Shown here: piece after piece, positions 1 to 15,100 of the stretch | How positions within the stretch are numbered: position 1 is the stretch's first letter | Layout of the letters: the number at the start of each line of letters is the position of its first letter | Origin: Phylloscopus collybita | Taxonomy: Eukaryota; Chordata; Aves; Passeriformes; Phylloscopidae | Length of the DNA: 64,000 nucleotides | Reading direction: 5' to 3' | Assembly: GCA_027886175.1 (NCBI GenBank) | Contig: JAJNNQ010000009.1 | Span: 15,039,501 to 15,103,500, forward strand | Made by a program: the position numbers and the translations under genes | The notes under the pieces: generated by a model | What the model was told of the DNA's origin: nothing | The model's input: only the letters and a program-made list of their open reading frames with translations | The model's database searches: none

Positions 1-78
1 GAAAAGTTCACTTAATGTGGAACATTCTGTATCAATCCATGAATAATCTTTTTCTGAGATTGATCTAATTTCTTTTAG
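1..78 (+). other. SLIT2: 3' end of a SLIT2 intron (partial)
   Basis: Ends with the pyrimidine-rich acceptor TTTCTTTTAG before the exon at 79. The rest of the intron is outside the window. Confidence 0.85.
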
Positions 79-153
79 GCGACTAAATAACAACGAATTT
101 TCAGTCCTGGAAGCTACTGGAATCTTTAAGAAACTTCCTCAGCTGCGTAAAAT
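79..153 (+). CDS. SLIT2: SLIT2 coding exon (about human exon 17): LRR of domain D3
   Basis: 75 nt between a TTTTAG acceptor and a GTAAGT donor. Translates as [20 protein letters not shown] followed by QLRK, with a split Ile codon at the end (residues 1-25). The xLxxNxF pattern is an extracellular leucine-rich repeat from the third LRR block of Slit. Phase 2 on both sides, as in the other Slit LRR exons. The upstream exon is not in the window. Confidence 0.95.
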
Positions 154-3100
154 GTAAGTGCAACATCAACGACCTTGTCTATTCAGATAGTGTATTAGCT
201 CCTTGCTGTGTCTCTCCGCCTTTCTTAGTTCTAATCTACAAAAGATTCAGTTTATTCCAATCAAAAATCAAGAATGGGTATGAATTAATCCCTGAGGTAG
301 GTCAGAGTTGGCAGCTCTCCGGTATGGGGCTTGGCACTGCCAGCAGCCACTTCTCATGGTGCATAGATCCAGCACCTTCACGGCAGCATCCAGCCAGCTG
401 GTCTCTTATGCAGCCACAGCAGGGAGCTCACAGTATAAGCTGCTTAGAAAAGATTTCAGTAATCTTTTGTAACTTCCTGTATTAGTCTCTAAGCAGCCAG
501 TTTTGCCTCTTTCAGCACCTTAAGAACATGCCGTTGATTCTGTGCTTCATTAAATGGTCATTAGGTGAGGGGAATATCAAAATTTAAATGACTTAGAAAA
601 AGTGGTTTGATAGGCCATCCATGTAAGTCCATGTTAACAGTTAATGTTCTAAGGGTAGTTTATAATCTTACCCATTGCAATTGTTGCTAAAAATAAGACT
701 ATGGAAAGCTTTTCTTTAGCTTATGTAAAAGACATATTTGAGGATAGATGATTTAGTTAGATTTTGTGACTCTGTGCTCAATCATTTCAGGATTAAATCC
801 AAACATAAATAGTAAGTGAAGAAAAATGCAAGTAAAGATAGATTAGTAGTGACCAAGTGACTACCATTTGTAAGATATCAGTATTAGTGATCAAAATCTT
901 AAGGGAGCAATGGTATTGCTTCAACTATTGCTAGCCTTAACCAGATCCTTGCTGGTGTGATCACAATTAGTTAAATATTTATTACTGATTTTTTAGATTA
1001 AAATATTTTTAAAACCCCAACTATAAACTTTCCTTTGGCCTCTCCCATTTAGTACACCTTACCACTTTGAATTGGGCTGCAGTACTTAGAAAAAGGAATG
1101 TAGGATGTTTGGCACAGCAGTGTTATGGTGCTATACCCTGTTATAGTAGATAAAGTAGATTAAGTAGATACCCTGTTTTATTCAACTTTCAAGAATCTCA
1201 AGAATCTCTTCAAGAATCAAGATTAGCAATTTTTACAGCTACAGTGTACTTTGGAAATATCAAGTAACAATATGAAGCATCAGTGGACAAGGGAAGAGCT
1301 GTAGCTGTCGTTTGTCAGGACTTCTGTAAAGCCTTTGGCATGGGCTCCCCCAGCATCCTTCTCTCTAAACCGTGGAGAGATGGATTTGATGGGTGGACTA
1401 AGATGAATAAGGAATTGTTTGGACAGCAGCATCCAGAGGGTAATGGTCAGTGGCTCAGAGTCCCAAAGATATCAATGACAAATGGTGTCCCTTAAGGATC
1501 TGTATTTCATCTCCTCATCAATATATAGTGAAAGTTGTTCCTGCCTACAGCAGAGGGATTGAAACTAGATAATATTTAAGGTCTTTTCCAACCCAAGACA
1601 TTCTCTAATTGCAGGATTCTATTAAATAAATAAAATGGTTGATGTGTCATACATTCAGATGCATACACACATTTATACATATATCAGATCTTCATATTTA
1701 ACAATATTTCTTTTAAGTTGAGGAGGTGTTCAAGACAAAAGGAAAAAAAAAGGAATGAATACTTATCAGTCTTGGTTGTAGCTGTCTGTTGGAACCCCCA
1801 AAGGCTTTAAAATCTGTTTAATTGAAAAGGGAAAAAAATGAAAAAAATATAAATGAAGACTTAAGTATTTTAATAATACCACACCATAACTTCCTAATAT
1901 AGTTATCAGTTGTTACAACATTCTTTCATTGAGAGAATTAATACAGTGACTGCTTAAGCATCACTGGAAAGAAGTACTGATGTTGCAGAGACACCAATAT
2001 TGAGTGAATTCTATATTTCTGGAAAGCTCATGTTTCTTCCAGAGGTTCAAAACAGGTGCAGAGATCTTTCTGCACAGATGACATTGAAAAATTGAGGCCT
2101 AAATGTTTCATTGATTTGATGCTTCATCAGTAATAAAGCATGTGTATGCACTGCAATATTGATTAGCTATGCAACATTAATCTTCAAAATATCTATGTGA
2201 AGTTGGTGAAGTAGTGTCCGTGTTACAGCAAGAACAAAGAAGATTTTAGGAAACTGAGGGCTTGACATGGACAAGCTATCTGAGATTAGAAGTAATGAGT
2301 TTCTTACTTCTACTCTTCCACAGCACCTTGCAGACTGAACAGCTCCACTATGAAACTAAATGAAAGCGGTGATTGTGAATGTTGTCTACTTAGACTTTAA
2401 TTAAGCCTTTCACATCATTTCCCACAGCATTCTCCTGGATAAACTGGATGTTCATGGTTTGGACAGACCTAGTACTTCACTGGGTAGAAGAATGGCTGGA
2501 TGGTTGGGCCCAGAGGGTGGTGAATGAAGTTAAATCCAGTCAGCAGACAGTCACAAGTGGTGTTCCCTAGGGCTCAGCGTGGGTTGTGTTTAATATGTGT
2601 ATCGATGACCTGGATGAGAGGATTAAATTCACTCTCCACGAGTTTGCAAATGACACCATGTTGGGTGGGAGTGTTGATCTGCTGAAGGGCAGGCAGGCTT
2701 TGCAGAGGGATCTGTACTGGCTGGATAGATGGGCCAAGGCCAATGATATGAGATTTAGCAAGTCCAAATGCCAGGTCCTGCACTGTCACAACATCCCCAT
2801 GCAGTGCTCAGGCTTGGGGAAGAGTGACTGGAAAGCTGCCCAGCAGAAAAGGACCTGGGGATGCTGGTCAACAGCCAGGTGAGCATGAATCACTGTGTGC
2901 CCAGGTGGCCAAGAAGACAAATGACACCTGGCCTGTATCAGAAATATTGTGGCCAACAGGACCAAGGCAGTGATTGTCCCTCAGTGCTTGTTATTGGTGA
3001 GGCCCCATCTTGAGTAGCTTGTTTAGTTTTGGATTCCTCTCTACCAAAAAGATATTGAGGTGCTGGAAAGAGTCCAGAGAAGGGTAACAAAGCTGCTGGA

Positions 3101-6100
3101 GGGTACAGAGCCCAAGTGTGATGAGGAGCAGCTAAGGAAATGGTTTGTTTAGCCTGGAGAAATGGAAGTTCAGTGGGGGCCTTACTGCTCTTTACACCTG
3201 TCTGAAAGGAGGTTGTAGTGAGGTTGGGGTTGTCCTTTTTTTCCAGGTGACAAGATGAGAGGAAATGATATCAAATTGTGGCAGAGGATGTTTAGTTTGG
3301 TTTATCCGTGGAAAGAGCTGTCAAGCAGTGGAACAGGCAACCCAGGGAAGTGGTTTTGTTGCCAACCCTAGAGAAATTTAAAAGGCTTAGGGATACATTT
3401 TTGTAATGGACTTTGCAGGACTGGATTAGATGCTTGGATTTGATGACATTAATGGTCCTATCCAACCTAACTAATGTTACATGATACATGATTATATCCT
3501 TCATCACAGGTAAGGTGTAGCTGTGTTTCTGCTAGGCTAGAGAGAGTAGTCAGCGCTGAAGACTAAGCCACAACTTCCTGGGTTTTTTCCTAACAAGTAT
3601 TATCTGTCTTGTTCTGAATGATTTAAATACCATTCTAGAAATTACATCAAAAAATGTTTGATTTTCTTCCTAACACCATTAATTCCATCAAATAGTCTTT
3701 AGCTTTCCTTCCATTCACTTTGTCTCAGAGAGTTTTTAAGACCTTTTTAAAAATCACTAGTGTATTATAACACTGTTTAATGTGTAGCTATGTACTTCTG
3801 TGGTATGTGTAAATAATTATATGAAACAAACAAAACAAGATGACACTATTATGAAAAATATTGAACAAATTGAGTGCTGTTGCATATGTTTGATTTGTAT
3901 ATATATAGTACAGATACTATCCATTTGGGATGTAATTTCCATCTCTTTCAACCAAAATCGCAAACACAAAGTATTTTGGTAATATTTTAGGTCACTTTCC
4001 CGTTTTGATCCACTTTGCAGGCAAATTGTAAATACAAGAACTATATTGCTTATAAACCTTCCTCTCTAACTAATGTCATAAATTATTAACATTTCATGTA
4101 CTGTTTATATTCACACATTTCCTTTACATACATTGCTGTTTATACTGTTTTCTTATATTTGTCTATCAAGATAAAATAAATCAGAGAGGTTAGTTGTGCT
4201 GTACTCATAGTGTATAATTTTGTTATTAATTCATCTAAAATGCTTCAGAGGCTGGAGACCTGAAAAAAATACAGTTCCTGATAAGATTCAAAATCAGGAA
4301 AATATGTTCTGGTGTGGCAGCAGCTTAGATGGGGTAACTGCCATTATTAAAAACCATCTTCCAAGAATTACTTAAAAAATCTTTGCTTCTTTAATTAGAA
4401 GGGCTTTGGATTTTTTTTACTAGTTTGAAGTTGAACGCTGTATTTATATTTTGTGCTATTACACAACAACTTGGCTATTGCATCAAGATTGCATTTGATG
4501 ATTTTGGAGGTCTTTTCCAAGCTTAGTGGAAAACTAAGATTCTGAGTCTTTCTTGGAATTTATTCAGTCTGCAGCATTTGGTAGTTAATTTAAGGCATTT
4601 ATAAAAGAAAATCCCCTCAGTTCTTATCTGTTTCTGTTAATGTGTAATAGAAACCTAAGCAACAACAAGATTACAGATATAGAAGAAGGAGCATTTGATG
4701 GAGCCTCTGGTGTGAATGAACTATTGCTCACAAGCAACCGCTTGGAAAGTGTTCAACACAAAATGTTCAAAGGACTAGAAAGTCTCAAAACACTGTAAGT
4801 ACATTTAGGTGTATTTATTCTTCTTTTCTCATGGGTATTTTTGAGAATAATATTGTATCAGTCCTAAAAAAAAATTAAAGAATTAGCTATGGATTATTCA
4901 AGCATATTTTAGTCTTTGTTCCTATTTTACTAGAAGCGAGAAATTATATTAATTTATTAGTTATTAATTATGGATATAATGAGTCCTCTAAGGCAGTAAA
5001 GCAATTGAGAATGAGTAAACATCCCACTTCAGAAACGGAAATGGGAATAATCATCAAAGTAACAGAATTTTGCACAGAAATTACACATTTTACATAATGA
5101 AATCTGATTCATTTCAGCTCAGCCATTACTGGGAATCTTGCTGGAGGAAGAAATTGTCCAAGTGTGTATTAAAATGTGGGAAATGATTCTCTCCTAAGTA
5201 ATTTTTTTGTCATTTCAACAGTGAGGGCAAGATTAAAAGCACTAAAACTTTAATTCATTTCATTCTTTCCATGAAGCAGCTTAGTTCTTTCCACTCAAAA
5301 AAACGTTTATACAATCTACAGCATTTTGGCCTTCTTCAGAGAGCCTGTCCTTCTGATCTGAAGACCAGAGCCAAGATTAGATTGTCTTTGGGGTTTCAGC
5401 TGTCCATAGACATTAGGTATTTTAAATAAATCATGTCTACGTTTTCTGACCTTGCAGTTAAAGCTGCTAAAATTGTTTAAAGCAGCTAGTCCTAGACAAG
5501 AGCATGGGGGAAAATTGCCATCTTTGGTGGACAGAGAAGAGGAGACTTCAAAGCTCTTAAGTTTTATAGAAATTTGAGAGATTTTAGGGTAGCTTGGGAT
5601 TCTGAAATTTGTACTGTCTTAGAGTCAAGCTGAGGAGGAGTGCTGTTTTTGTTTGAATTAAATTCTTTTGAATGCAGTAGAAGTGTTTTCTAGAATTTGT
5701 CATAAGAAAAATGAAGTGAAAGGGACCTCAAGAGGAGGTAAGCTGGAACAATCCTCTGCTCTATATAAACAGCAGTTCGGGAGTCATTAACAATGGAAAC
5801 ATAAAGAGAGGGCTGCTGTGTTTCTCTGGTTTGGGAATTTCAGTTTCATTTCTCGTCAATTAAAAATTCATAATTACTGCTTCTGGTATTGAAAGAAAAA
5901 AAAAACAAACAAATGTTTAGGGGAAACTGGAGCAGGTTGTCCAAAGAAGTTATGGGATCTCATCTGGAGGAACTTACAAGCCACCTGGATGCAATCCTGA
6001 GTAACTCTCTAGGGAAAAGCTCTGGAGAACCCTGCTTGAGTAGGGTTGGACCAGATGACCTCCCGTGGTCATTTCCAACCTTACCCATTCTGTGATCCTG

Positions 6101-9100
6101 TGAAGGACCCCTTGCCTCTGTGAAACCTACCCACCCACCCACCTTTGTCTTCCAGCCTGCTCCACACACACTGCACTCAGTCTCTTCAGTGAGGTGACAG
6201 GCAGCACAGGGGTCACTGCACTGGTGGTCCCTTCACTGGCAGCAGCCCCTTTGTAGTCATATCTCTTGGCCCTCACTCTGGCAGCCACTTCAGCCCTGGT
6301 CCCTGCCCAGGCTAAGGTGAAAAATGCTGATCCTTCTTTCTCAGGATGCTGAGGAGCAACAGGGTGAGCTGTGTGGGAAATGACAGTTTCACAGGGCTGA
6401 GCTCTGTCCGCCTGCTCTCGCTGTATGACAACCAGATCACCACCGTGGCACCCGGCTCCTTCGACACGCTGCATTCGCTCTCCACACTGTAAGTCACATT
6501 CATCTTTTATCGTAACCATATTTAAATCTCTGACCTTTGGAGGGCATTTCCCTTAATACTTTGGTGTGTAATTTCACAGCACTTAGTAAAGTTCAGGGAT
6601 AAAAGGATTTGATAGAGTCAGTTTTGAGAAATTTTGTTTTCTGGACCATCTTAGGCACATGAAGGTTATGTTTTCATGGTGCCCATTGCATTAGGTTTTT
6701 GGAAGTGTCTTGAGAAGGCAGGAAAAACATCCTGCTCACTCCCCTCATGGAAGCCCACTGATCTAAACCCGGGTAAAAAGCCACATTTTGGGTAGGCAAC
6801 ACACAATCACGGCTAGTTAGATTACCACGCTGTCTGTCCTTGTGCCCTGTGCCACCCAATTACTGGCTTTTTCCTTGGCCTGCTGAGAATCTTAATTCAT
6901 ACATGTTTTATAAGGAAGCTTCAGTCTCATTTTCTATAAGAAGCAGCATACTTTTTTTTTTATTTAAATGTGATGTAATTTAAGGGATGTGAAAAGAGTA
7001 AGCAAAGCTGCCCCTCAGTTTCATGAAGAGGTGCTGGCTTTAGGTAGCATCATTCAGGAAAATACTTAATCCCCCTTTTACATGAAAAGTGACACTTTGC
7101 GCCCAGTTACTAATTTTGCATATTAAGGATGACATGTTTATAAATAATGGAATTGTCGATATGTTTGTGCTGCAATAAGGAGATGCCAAAAGTACTGAGG
7201 CTTTTAGAAGTAAATTCATTTTTGCAACTGGCATGTAATCAGCTTAGCTGTCACTTCAGATAGGAAACTTATTCTCTGGAGCAAATAAAAGACAGAAATC
7301 TTGAGATGATAAATTAATGGAATACCTGTTGTCAGGTTAAAGCTAATAATGTAAAGAAGTCAGCCTCCATCTCTATATGAAATCATTGTGTTATTGGTAC
7401 AGAGTGGCTTGACATGAAGTCACGTCTTTGACAGTTTTAAATTATTTCTAAGCAAGTTGTATCAAGATTCACCACACAGAGCCTAAATTACACCTCTCAC
7501 CTGTGGTTTACACGCAGTATTGTTTGAAGAACAGTGTTTAAGGTATGCTTTTTTTAAAATAGAATCCTTAGAATGAAAGGATGGTATCATATGGGATAAA
7601 CTTTCTTGTGGTTCTCAGAAACCTCTTGGCCAATCCCTTCAACTGCAACTGCCATCTTGCATGGCTTGGAGACTGGCTCAGGAAGAAACGCATTGTGACG
7701 GGGAACCCTCGCTGCCAAAAACCTTACTTCCTCAAAGAGATCCCTATCCAGGATGTGGCAATTCAGGATTTTACCTGTGATGATGGTAAGTAAATTAATG
7801 CATGAACCTTTTATAATTTCAGCTTTCATGTTTCAGCTGCATGGGTCCCACAGGTCCCAGAGTATTGCACTTGAAAGGCCTTCATACTCAGTTTCTATGT
7901 CAGTTTAAAAACTTTTCACCCATTTTGGATGATCAGCAAGCATGGGCTGTTGTATACATCCCTTCAAAAGTTTTTCTTGCCTATATTCAGTACTGTAATT
8001 AATAATTTAGAAATTATATAAAAAAATTGATCAGATGTTATAGTACAGATGAGAATATTTTCAAACACTGATGCTTGAATCAAGCACTCTTTCAGGTTAC
8101 TTGATCAAATAACATGACATGTTATAGCTTGCGGCTTCATTAACTCTTAATTAAAAGAAATGCTGCTATCTTGCATCTCTCACACATACTTCCATTTACT
8201 GCATTATTGGTTTGTCAATTTTCAAGGCTGTATCTTTTTTTTTAAAGAGACTGTTTTTAATACTTTTTAAAGTTTTTTGTCTTTCATTTCAGGATTTATT
8301 CTTTCTTTAATGATTTTTTTCCATATAATAGCATTCTTACCTAGTAAAACAGCATTGTACTATGTAAAGCATCACCTGAAATGTAAATTCTTAGAGTAAT
8401 GGTTTGCATAGATGATGTAATTTTTTCCCTACTTTGAGATATTATAATCTAGAAAGGTCACATTGGCTTGAAGAAAATGTAGGTGGGCTGCTGTTGCTAA
8501 TACTGAAGAGACATTTATTAGCAATCTTAGCATCTGTTTGTTTTTATTAAACAGGAAATGATGACAATAGCTGCTCTCCCCTGGCCCGCTGCCCTGCAGA
8601 ATGTACTTGCCTGGACACAGTAGTTCGCTGCAGCAACAAAGGTCTAAAAGCTTTGCCTAAAGGCATCCCAAAAGATGTGACTGAACTGTAAGTGGCATGA
8701 TTTTTATCCCTTTTATGAAAATTAATGATAGCTTTTTATTGTCAGGGTCAAGAAAAAGAAAATGAAGAATTGAATTTAGTAGATGAGTTGAAATTTGTTG
8801 ATCCACTGCTTTATAATGACTTTCACATTATCTTGAGAAACTGGAGGTTAAGTTTGAATTAGCAATGCTTTGTAAGTCCCAAACCACTTTCAAAAACTAT
8901 ATTATTGAATAGCTTTAAATGTATATAAAATTGTAATCACTCTCAGATTTTATATCCCCAGCCCTGAACCATTGTATAACTGTGTGAATATCATGTTACA
9001 ATGGGTTAAATTAAGGGCAGGAGTTAACTAATCTCTGGTCACTAGTTAGAAAGGAATGAAGTTCAAATACACGAAAAAAAGCAAAAAGAAAACAATAATA

Positions 9101-12100
9101 TGAATGTGTTTTCGTAATGAACATGTTTTTTTATACCTTTAAATCAAGACTTTTTACCTCTAAATCAAGCACCTTAATCCTCTAAATCAATGGCCTTCAT
9201 CTGTGTCAAGGAGTTAAAAACACATGGACAATGGCTTTATGGTACTAAGGGAGTGAACTAGGAAAGCTGCTCTCTGGGATTTGTTGCATGTTAATAAGAG
9301 GGTCTTGTGAGTCAAGTGACATCTGGTGTCTGTCTTGGCCACAGTTGTCATAAAGCAGTCGAGTTTAAAATCTCTGTTGACAGGAGAAAAAGTGCCAGCA
9401 AAACTTCAGCTCTGGATATGAGGAGAGCAGAGTTCAGGCTGCTCAGGGAGCTAGTAAGATCTCCATGAGAAATGCTTTGGAAGGTACTGAGGTGCATCAG
9501 TGCTGGTCACTTTTTAAGTACCACCTCTTAAGAGCAAGCAATTCAAAAAACTCAGAAGCCAAGCAGGTGAGACAGAAGGCCAGGTCACCTAAGAGGGGAT
9601 CTTGTGGATCTAAGGCAAAAATGAAAAGTGTACATCCAGTGAAAACAAGGTTGAGTGACATATAGAGATGCTGCTTGTCACTGTAGAAAGAAAATTGGCC
9701 CAATTAGAGCTGAAGCTGACCAGTACTGCTGGGGACAATGGAAAGAGCTTTTTAAGATATCTTTACAGCAAAAGGCAGCCCAGAAATAAGACTGGTCAGT
9801 TTTTCGATGAATATGGTCACCTCACAAACAGGGACATAGACAAAGCAGAGATATTAAATGTTTTCTTCACTTTGATCTTCAGTACCAGTGATCAGCTCTG
9901 AGGATCCCAATGCCCTGAGCTGGAGCACCATGACTGTAAGAATTATCAACTCCCAGACAAAACCAAATGCACAGTATTTGCTGCTCCTGCTGGCTTCCTC
10001 TAAGTCTATGGGGCCTGATGAAATTCATCCAAAAAATACACAAAGAAATGGCTGATGCCAAGGCCTCTCTCAATGATTTGTCAGTTACTGGTAATCTGGA
10101 GAGGACCCAGTCAACTGAAAGCTGGCAAATGTCTCAATTTTTGAGAAGGGCAAGAGGATTGATCCTGGTAACTACGAACCAGTCACTTTCACTTCAGTGT
10201 GAAGTAAAATTATGACAAAGAAAGGTTCTATTTCAGAGGGTGGTCAGACACTGGACCAGGCTCCCCAGGGAAGTGGTCACAGCACCAAGCCTACCAGAGT
10301 CAAGGAAGTGTTTGGACAATGCTCTCAGGCACATGGTGTGACTCTAGGGACTATCCTGAGCAGAGCCAAGAGCTGGACTCTGTACTGGGGTGCAATGGGA
10401 AAATTGTAACCAGCAGGTCAAAGGAAGTGATCCTCCTTCACTGTTCAACCCTTGTGAGGACACTTTCCGAGTGTTGTGTTCAGTTCTCGTCTCTACAGTT
10501 CAAGAAAGACAAGGAGTTACTCAAGAGGGTCCAGTAGAGGCAAAAAAAGGTGCTAAGGGGCTGAGAATCTCTCCTATGAGGAGGGACTGTGGGACCTGAG
10601 CCTGGTTAGTCTGGAGAAGACTGGGAGGGGATCCCATCAACACATACAAATATCTCAAAGGCTGGTCTCAACAGGAGTGTGCCAGACTCTTTTCCAGCAA
10701 CAGGACAAGGACTAATGGCCATAAACTAAGCTACAAGAAGCTGCACCTCAACGTGAGGAAGAACTTTTTTATACTGAGGGTGTCAGAGCACTGGAAAAGG
10801 CTGCCCACGGTGGTTGTGGAGTCTTCTTCTCTGCAGACATTCAAAACCTACCTGGATGTGTTCCTGTGTGACCTGTTCTAGGTAACCCTGCCTTGGCAGG
10901 GGGGTTTGACTGGATGATCTTCAGAGGTCCCTTGCAATCCTAATGATTCTGTGATCCTTCCAACTCAGGATGTTCGATGATGCAGAGACTATGGTAGTTT
11001 TGTGATATTGCAAAAACACTGGTTTTAATAGAATGTCTTCCTTTTCACATAGGTAGTCTTATAAAATCTGGGCTACTTTATCAATCTGTTGAAACATTTT
11101 TTCTATCAGAAAAATTGTTAAGATTTCATTTTATGAAAGATATGATTTGAATATGTAGGTAGACAGTAACACAGATACAAAATAAAAGAGCTTGTTATTT
11201 CATGTATTGTTTGAAGACATTAACTGAATAACCTACTCATAAGACTATATGAGCAAATTTTTATGTGTTATGAAAGGGAAAATATGAACCTAAACATTGA
11301 GATATTAGTTTATTTTGATTCCTGATCAGATAGGTAACAATATTGAAAGAAAGAGAAATTATTTACAGGAAAAAAATGTTGGTTTGTGTTACATATGGCA
11401 GGTATTTAATAATGTTTCATAATGGTTGGTTAATGTAGAGCTTTTCCAGAAAACATCATAATTGCATTTATGCATAAGTAATTAAAAAAATTTACTCTTG
11501 CATGGTTTTGTATTATATAGAAGATTCTGAGATGTTCACCATTAGTCTGGTGTTTAATATCATCTGAAAGTCTTTAGCCATTGATAAACTGAAATTATTA
11601 AGACCTTAGCACACAGGTATATAAACCTATAACTTCATTAGGTTTTGAGTTGGGTGGTTAAGTTTTGTTATTTTTTTTTTCCTCAGAGATGACTTTCTTG
11701 AATTCAGTCTGTATAAATAATTTGTCAGTAGAAGGTCATCAATGCAATGTAAAAAAAAGCAGCTAAAGAGAGATACTTTGGGAATTGTAAATAGAACACT
11801 GTGACTGAAAATTCATTTGTGTACAATTTTGTATGCTTTAGTGTCTAAGCATGCAATCTAGCATATTTTTCAATAGAATAATGGAGGTGGTTCCTGTTAG
11901 CAGTTGCATACTGATTGATTCTTCTTGCTTATTAGCATGCATGGCTCTTCTAAGATGTACTTCTCATGTGTTTTGTAAAATATCTTAATACTTGCTTCGT
12001 TTGAATAAGGAGGAATTTTTATCAGGCAAGTGGATACTTGTAGTACTTCAGTTCTAATGAAGCTTAATAATATAACCTAATGTATCTGTTGATAAAAGAG

Positions 12101-15100
12101 TTCTCTCAGAATATTTACTTCTTCAAAAATTTTAAGTGGGGTTTTTTTGTTTGTTTGTTTTTTTTTTAATAATTAATTACATGAGCCCATGCTGTATTCA
12201 CCACCATTAACATAGCGTAAGCTTGTCAAGATACATTTTGGACTTGGCAAGCAGCTCTAGAAAGTCATAGTTCAAAGGAAAAAAAAAAAAACCAAAAAGG
12301 AGGAAAGAAATACAGCCTTTTGATTAGAAGTAGATAGGGTTTTTTTGTGAATTTTATCTGTGTTTCAGCTCATCCATTTAGTCAAGACTAAAGTTTCCAA
12401 AGATGCTACAGTATATGTAAAGACATTAAGCTCAAAATAAAACTAAAAATGTCTCTATCAAAGACTGCTCTTAGCTCAAGCATTTTGCAAGTGTTTGGAT
12501 GGCAAAAATATCTTCTTTGTATAGGGATAACGAGGGTGTAGTTTCCAGTTGGGTTCCAGGAAACATAAGTAATACCACCATCAGCAAAGTCATTTTCCCC
12601 AGCTGAGAAACTAAAGACCTTTAATCTTCTTGCCACTATATGCTTCATTTCAAACTGTCAGGTAAATTCAGCACTTCTTACAATCTATAAACTTCTTGCC
12701 CTGGTTACACGAAGAACCCCTCCACTTGTACTCTGTTATGTCTGGCTGCACACTGGAAGCTTTTTAGGCAAGGCTTGTTACCTTCCTCTGCCTGTAACGC
12801 CGGTACAGTGTGAGAGCTCTGTCCCCATTAACTCTAAGGATGAGGAGGTCTCTTATTGAGAATTACGAGCATGGAAGAAGAGTGAGCAATATAATAACAG
12901 GAGCTGTGAACCTACTGAGGGAGGGGAAAAATCTAACTTTCCTAGTGAAGGGTAATTGATTACTGTCTTCAGTCACTAGCAGACTTCACAGGAATGGGAT
13001 TGTAGCATGATATACTGATGTATCATGAAATGCACAGGGATAAATTAAGGAAGGTGACCTGAACCACAGGCAAGACAAATGAACTTACTGTTAGAGATGA
13101 AACCAGACCTTGCTGTTTGTAGTGTAAAGGACTATTTCTGCAATTCCAGAGTCTGTTTCTTTTTGTGATAGCTAAAAATCCACACTTAATGTGACTTGTG
13201 GAAGTCAGATTTACCTTTCCTGTGTAGGTGTGTGGGAAATGGAGATGATAAACACCTCATTTTGCAGAGTCGTTATGAAATAATAGAAACTATAATGCAA
13301 GAGATGGTTTTTATTATGTTACTTCATAATATGCCTTATATGTGATACAGTTTCATTTGGATCTTAGGCTACAATCCTCAGTTGTATCTCTAAAAACCAA
13401 AATTTGTAAGCAAGTTTTCTTATAAAATGTAATAGTATGCATTCATTTGCTATTAACTTTACTGTTGGATTCTGAGATTAATGGATAAAGATGCTCCTAT
13501 TTTAATGAAATACATAATGCTCTTTGTTTTCTTTTTCTGGTTTAGTTACTTGGATGGAAATCAGTTTACCCTTGTTCCAAAAGAGCTTTCCAACTACAAG
13601 CATTTGACACTCATGTAAGTAGTTTTAAAACAATATTTTCTAATGAAATTAAAAGCAAAACTAAATACCTTACTCAGTTTCACCTGAATTTATTTATAAG
13701 AAAAAACCTATAAAATGTATCATAGTCAGCAAATACCCAACCATATTTTATAACTGAGGATATTTTAGTCTACTTATCACATCCCACATATAATATACTC
13801 ACATTTCATGAGTATGTGTATTTTATTCTAGTCATTACATCACAAAATAACAAAGCAAAAATTATAGGTGACCTCAGAAGAGACATAAGATCTTATAGTC
13901 TGGGTAATTGTTTCTCCCACAGTATATGGTTTTCATGACCCAAGGAGAGAGCTTGTCTAAAATGCCTTGCTGCCAATTCTATTGATGACTCACTATGTGA
14001 TTTCAAGCAAACATTAGTTGCACTAAAATTTATTACCTCTACTCCATTAATGGTTTGAATATGATTTCTGTACCTTTTAAGTGTACAGTGAGAAAAACAG
14101 GAAGACTGTACATGTAAATGCCAGTAATTCCATCTGTAATTTCCATGGTCTTTGTTAAGACTATAAAAATTTATACCAACTGAGTCTGAACTGTGTTACA
14201 TTCTGAAAGCGGTTTGTGGTTTCATTATAATCAGAATGAAAAGTGGAGGGGAGTAACAGAATCCCTTAAATTTCATTTTTGACTGGGTTTAGAGCAATTC
14301 AAAAACAAGACATTAATTTCCCTTATTTACCTCATGTTAGACAAAAGAAGTCACAGTTACAATTTTTTTTAAAACCCACACTTTCAAAACTTTTTGTATT
14401 TTTCAAATAATATCAGGAAAAAATGTCCTTGCAATATTTTCAAGTCTATCCTGTGTAGAGCTCATAGGAAATCTTTGTGAATAGTTTAGGGAAGTTATGA
14501 ATAGATGAATGGTGAATAGAATGTAAATGAGTATTAACAGTCTCCATTTATGAGAGCTGCAGGGCACATTATTTTAAACTCTTCTGTACATTTACTCATA
14601 TTGCTGTTATGTAGTTGAGAATGTTCCTCAGCGGTGTTTGGAAAAAGAAACCACTGTGCATAGTCCTGTAGTCAAACAAAGAATTACATACAAGTCTCCT
14701 TGTATGAGTTCCAGATTAACAAAAAAAAAGTGTTTTATTTTTATCTTTTTCATTGTCTTTTGAACGTATTTCTCTGTTATACTTGCCTAATATGTTTATT
14801 ATGAATCAGTCATCTTACATGCTTACACAAAAATTTCAAGTGGGGAAGTATGTATATTGCATAGCTATTCAACAGTGCTCTTAAGTGGATATATCAAGGT
14901 TCCCTCAGAAACAAAGGCAGTATTTCACCACAAAATACATGACACAATACTGAAATAGTCAACATAAACTTAAAAGTAAATCAGAATATGAAGGAACAGA
15001 CAGTATTCACATTTAATGCAGCATCTTTGAAGCTAGCAGCGTACCACTACGGCTTCCATCATAATTATGTTTAAGACTATATTCATTAGAATTTTGACCA

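Larger units (their letters stand above)
154..4650 (+). other. SLIT2: SLIT2 intron, 4.5 kb, within D3
   Basis: GT-AG intron. Contains two substantial sense CR1 fragments (1283-1622 and 2340-3495) and a possible short one (4490-4552). Between 300 and 520 is a GC-richer stretch I cannot assign. No gene seen. Confidence 0.9.
8688..13545 (+). other. SLIT2: SLIT2 intron, 4.9 kb
   Basis: GT-AG intron. A composite CR1 occupies about 9320-10982; the rest is AT-rich, with an A12 run near 12280 and T runs near 12146-12168. No gene seen. Confidence 0.9.

Noticed and set aside
2586..2882. 98-codon frame as an independent gene
   Set aside because: It is the readable part of a decayed CR1 reverse transcriptase, with the active-site motif lost.
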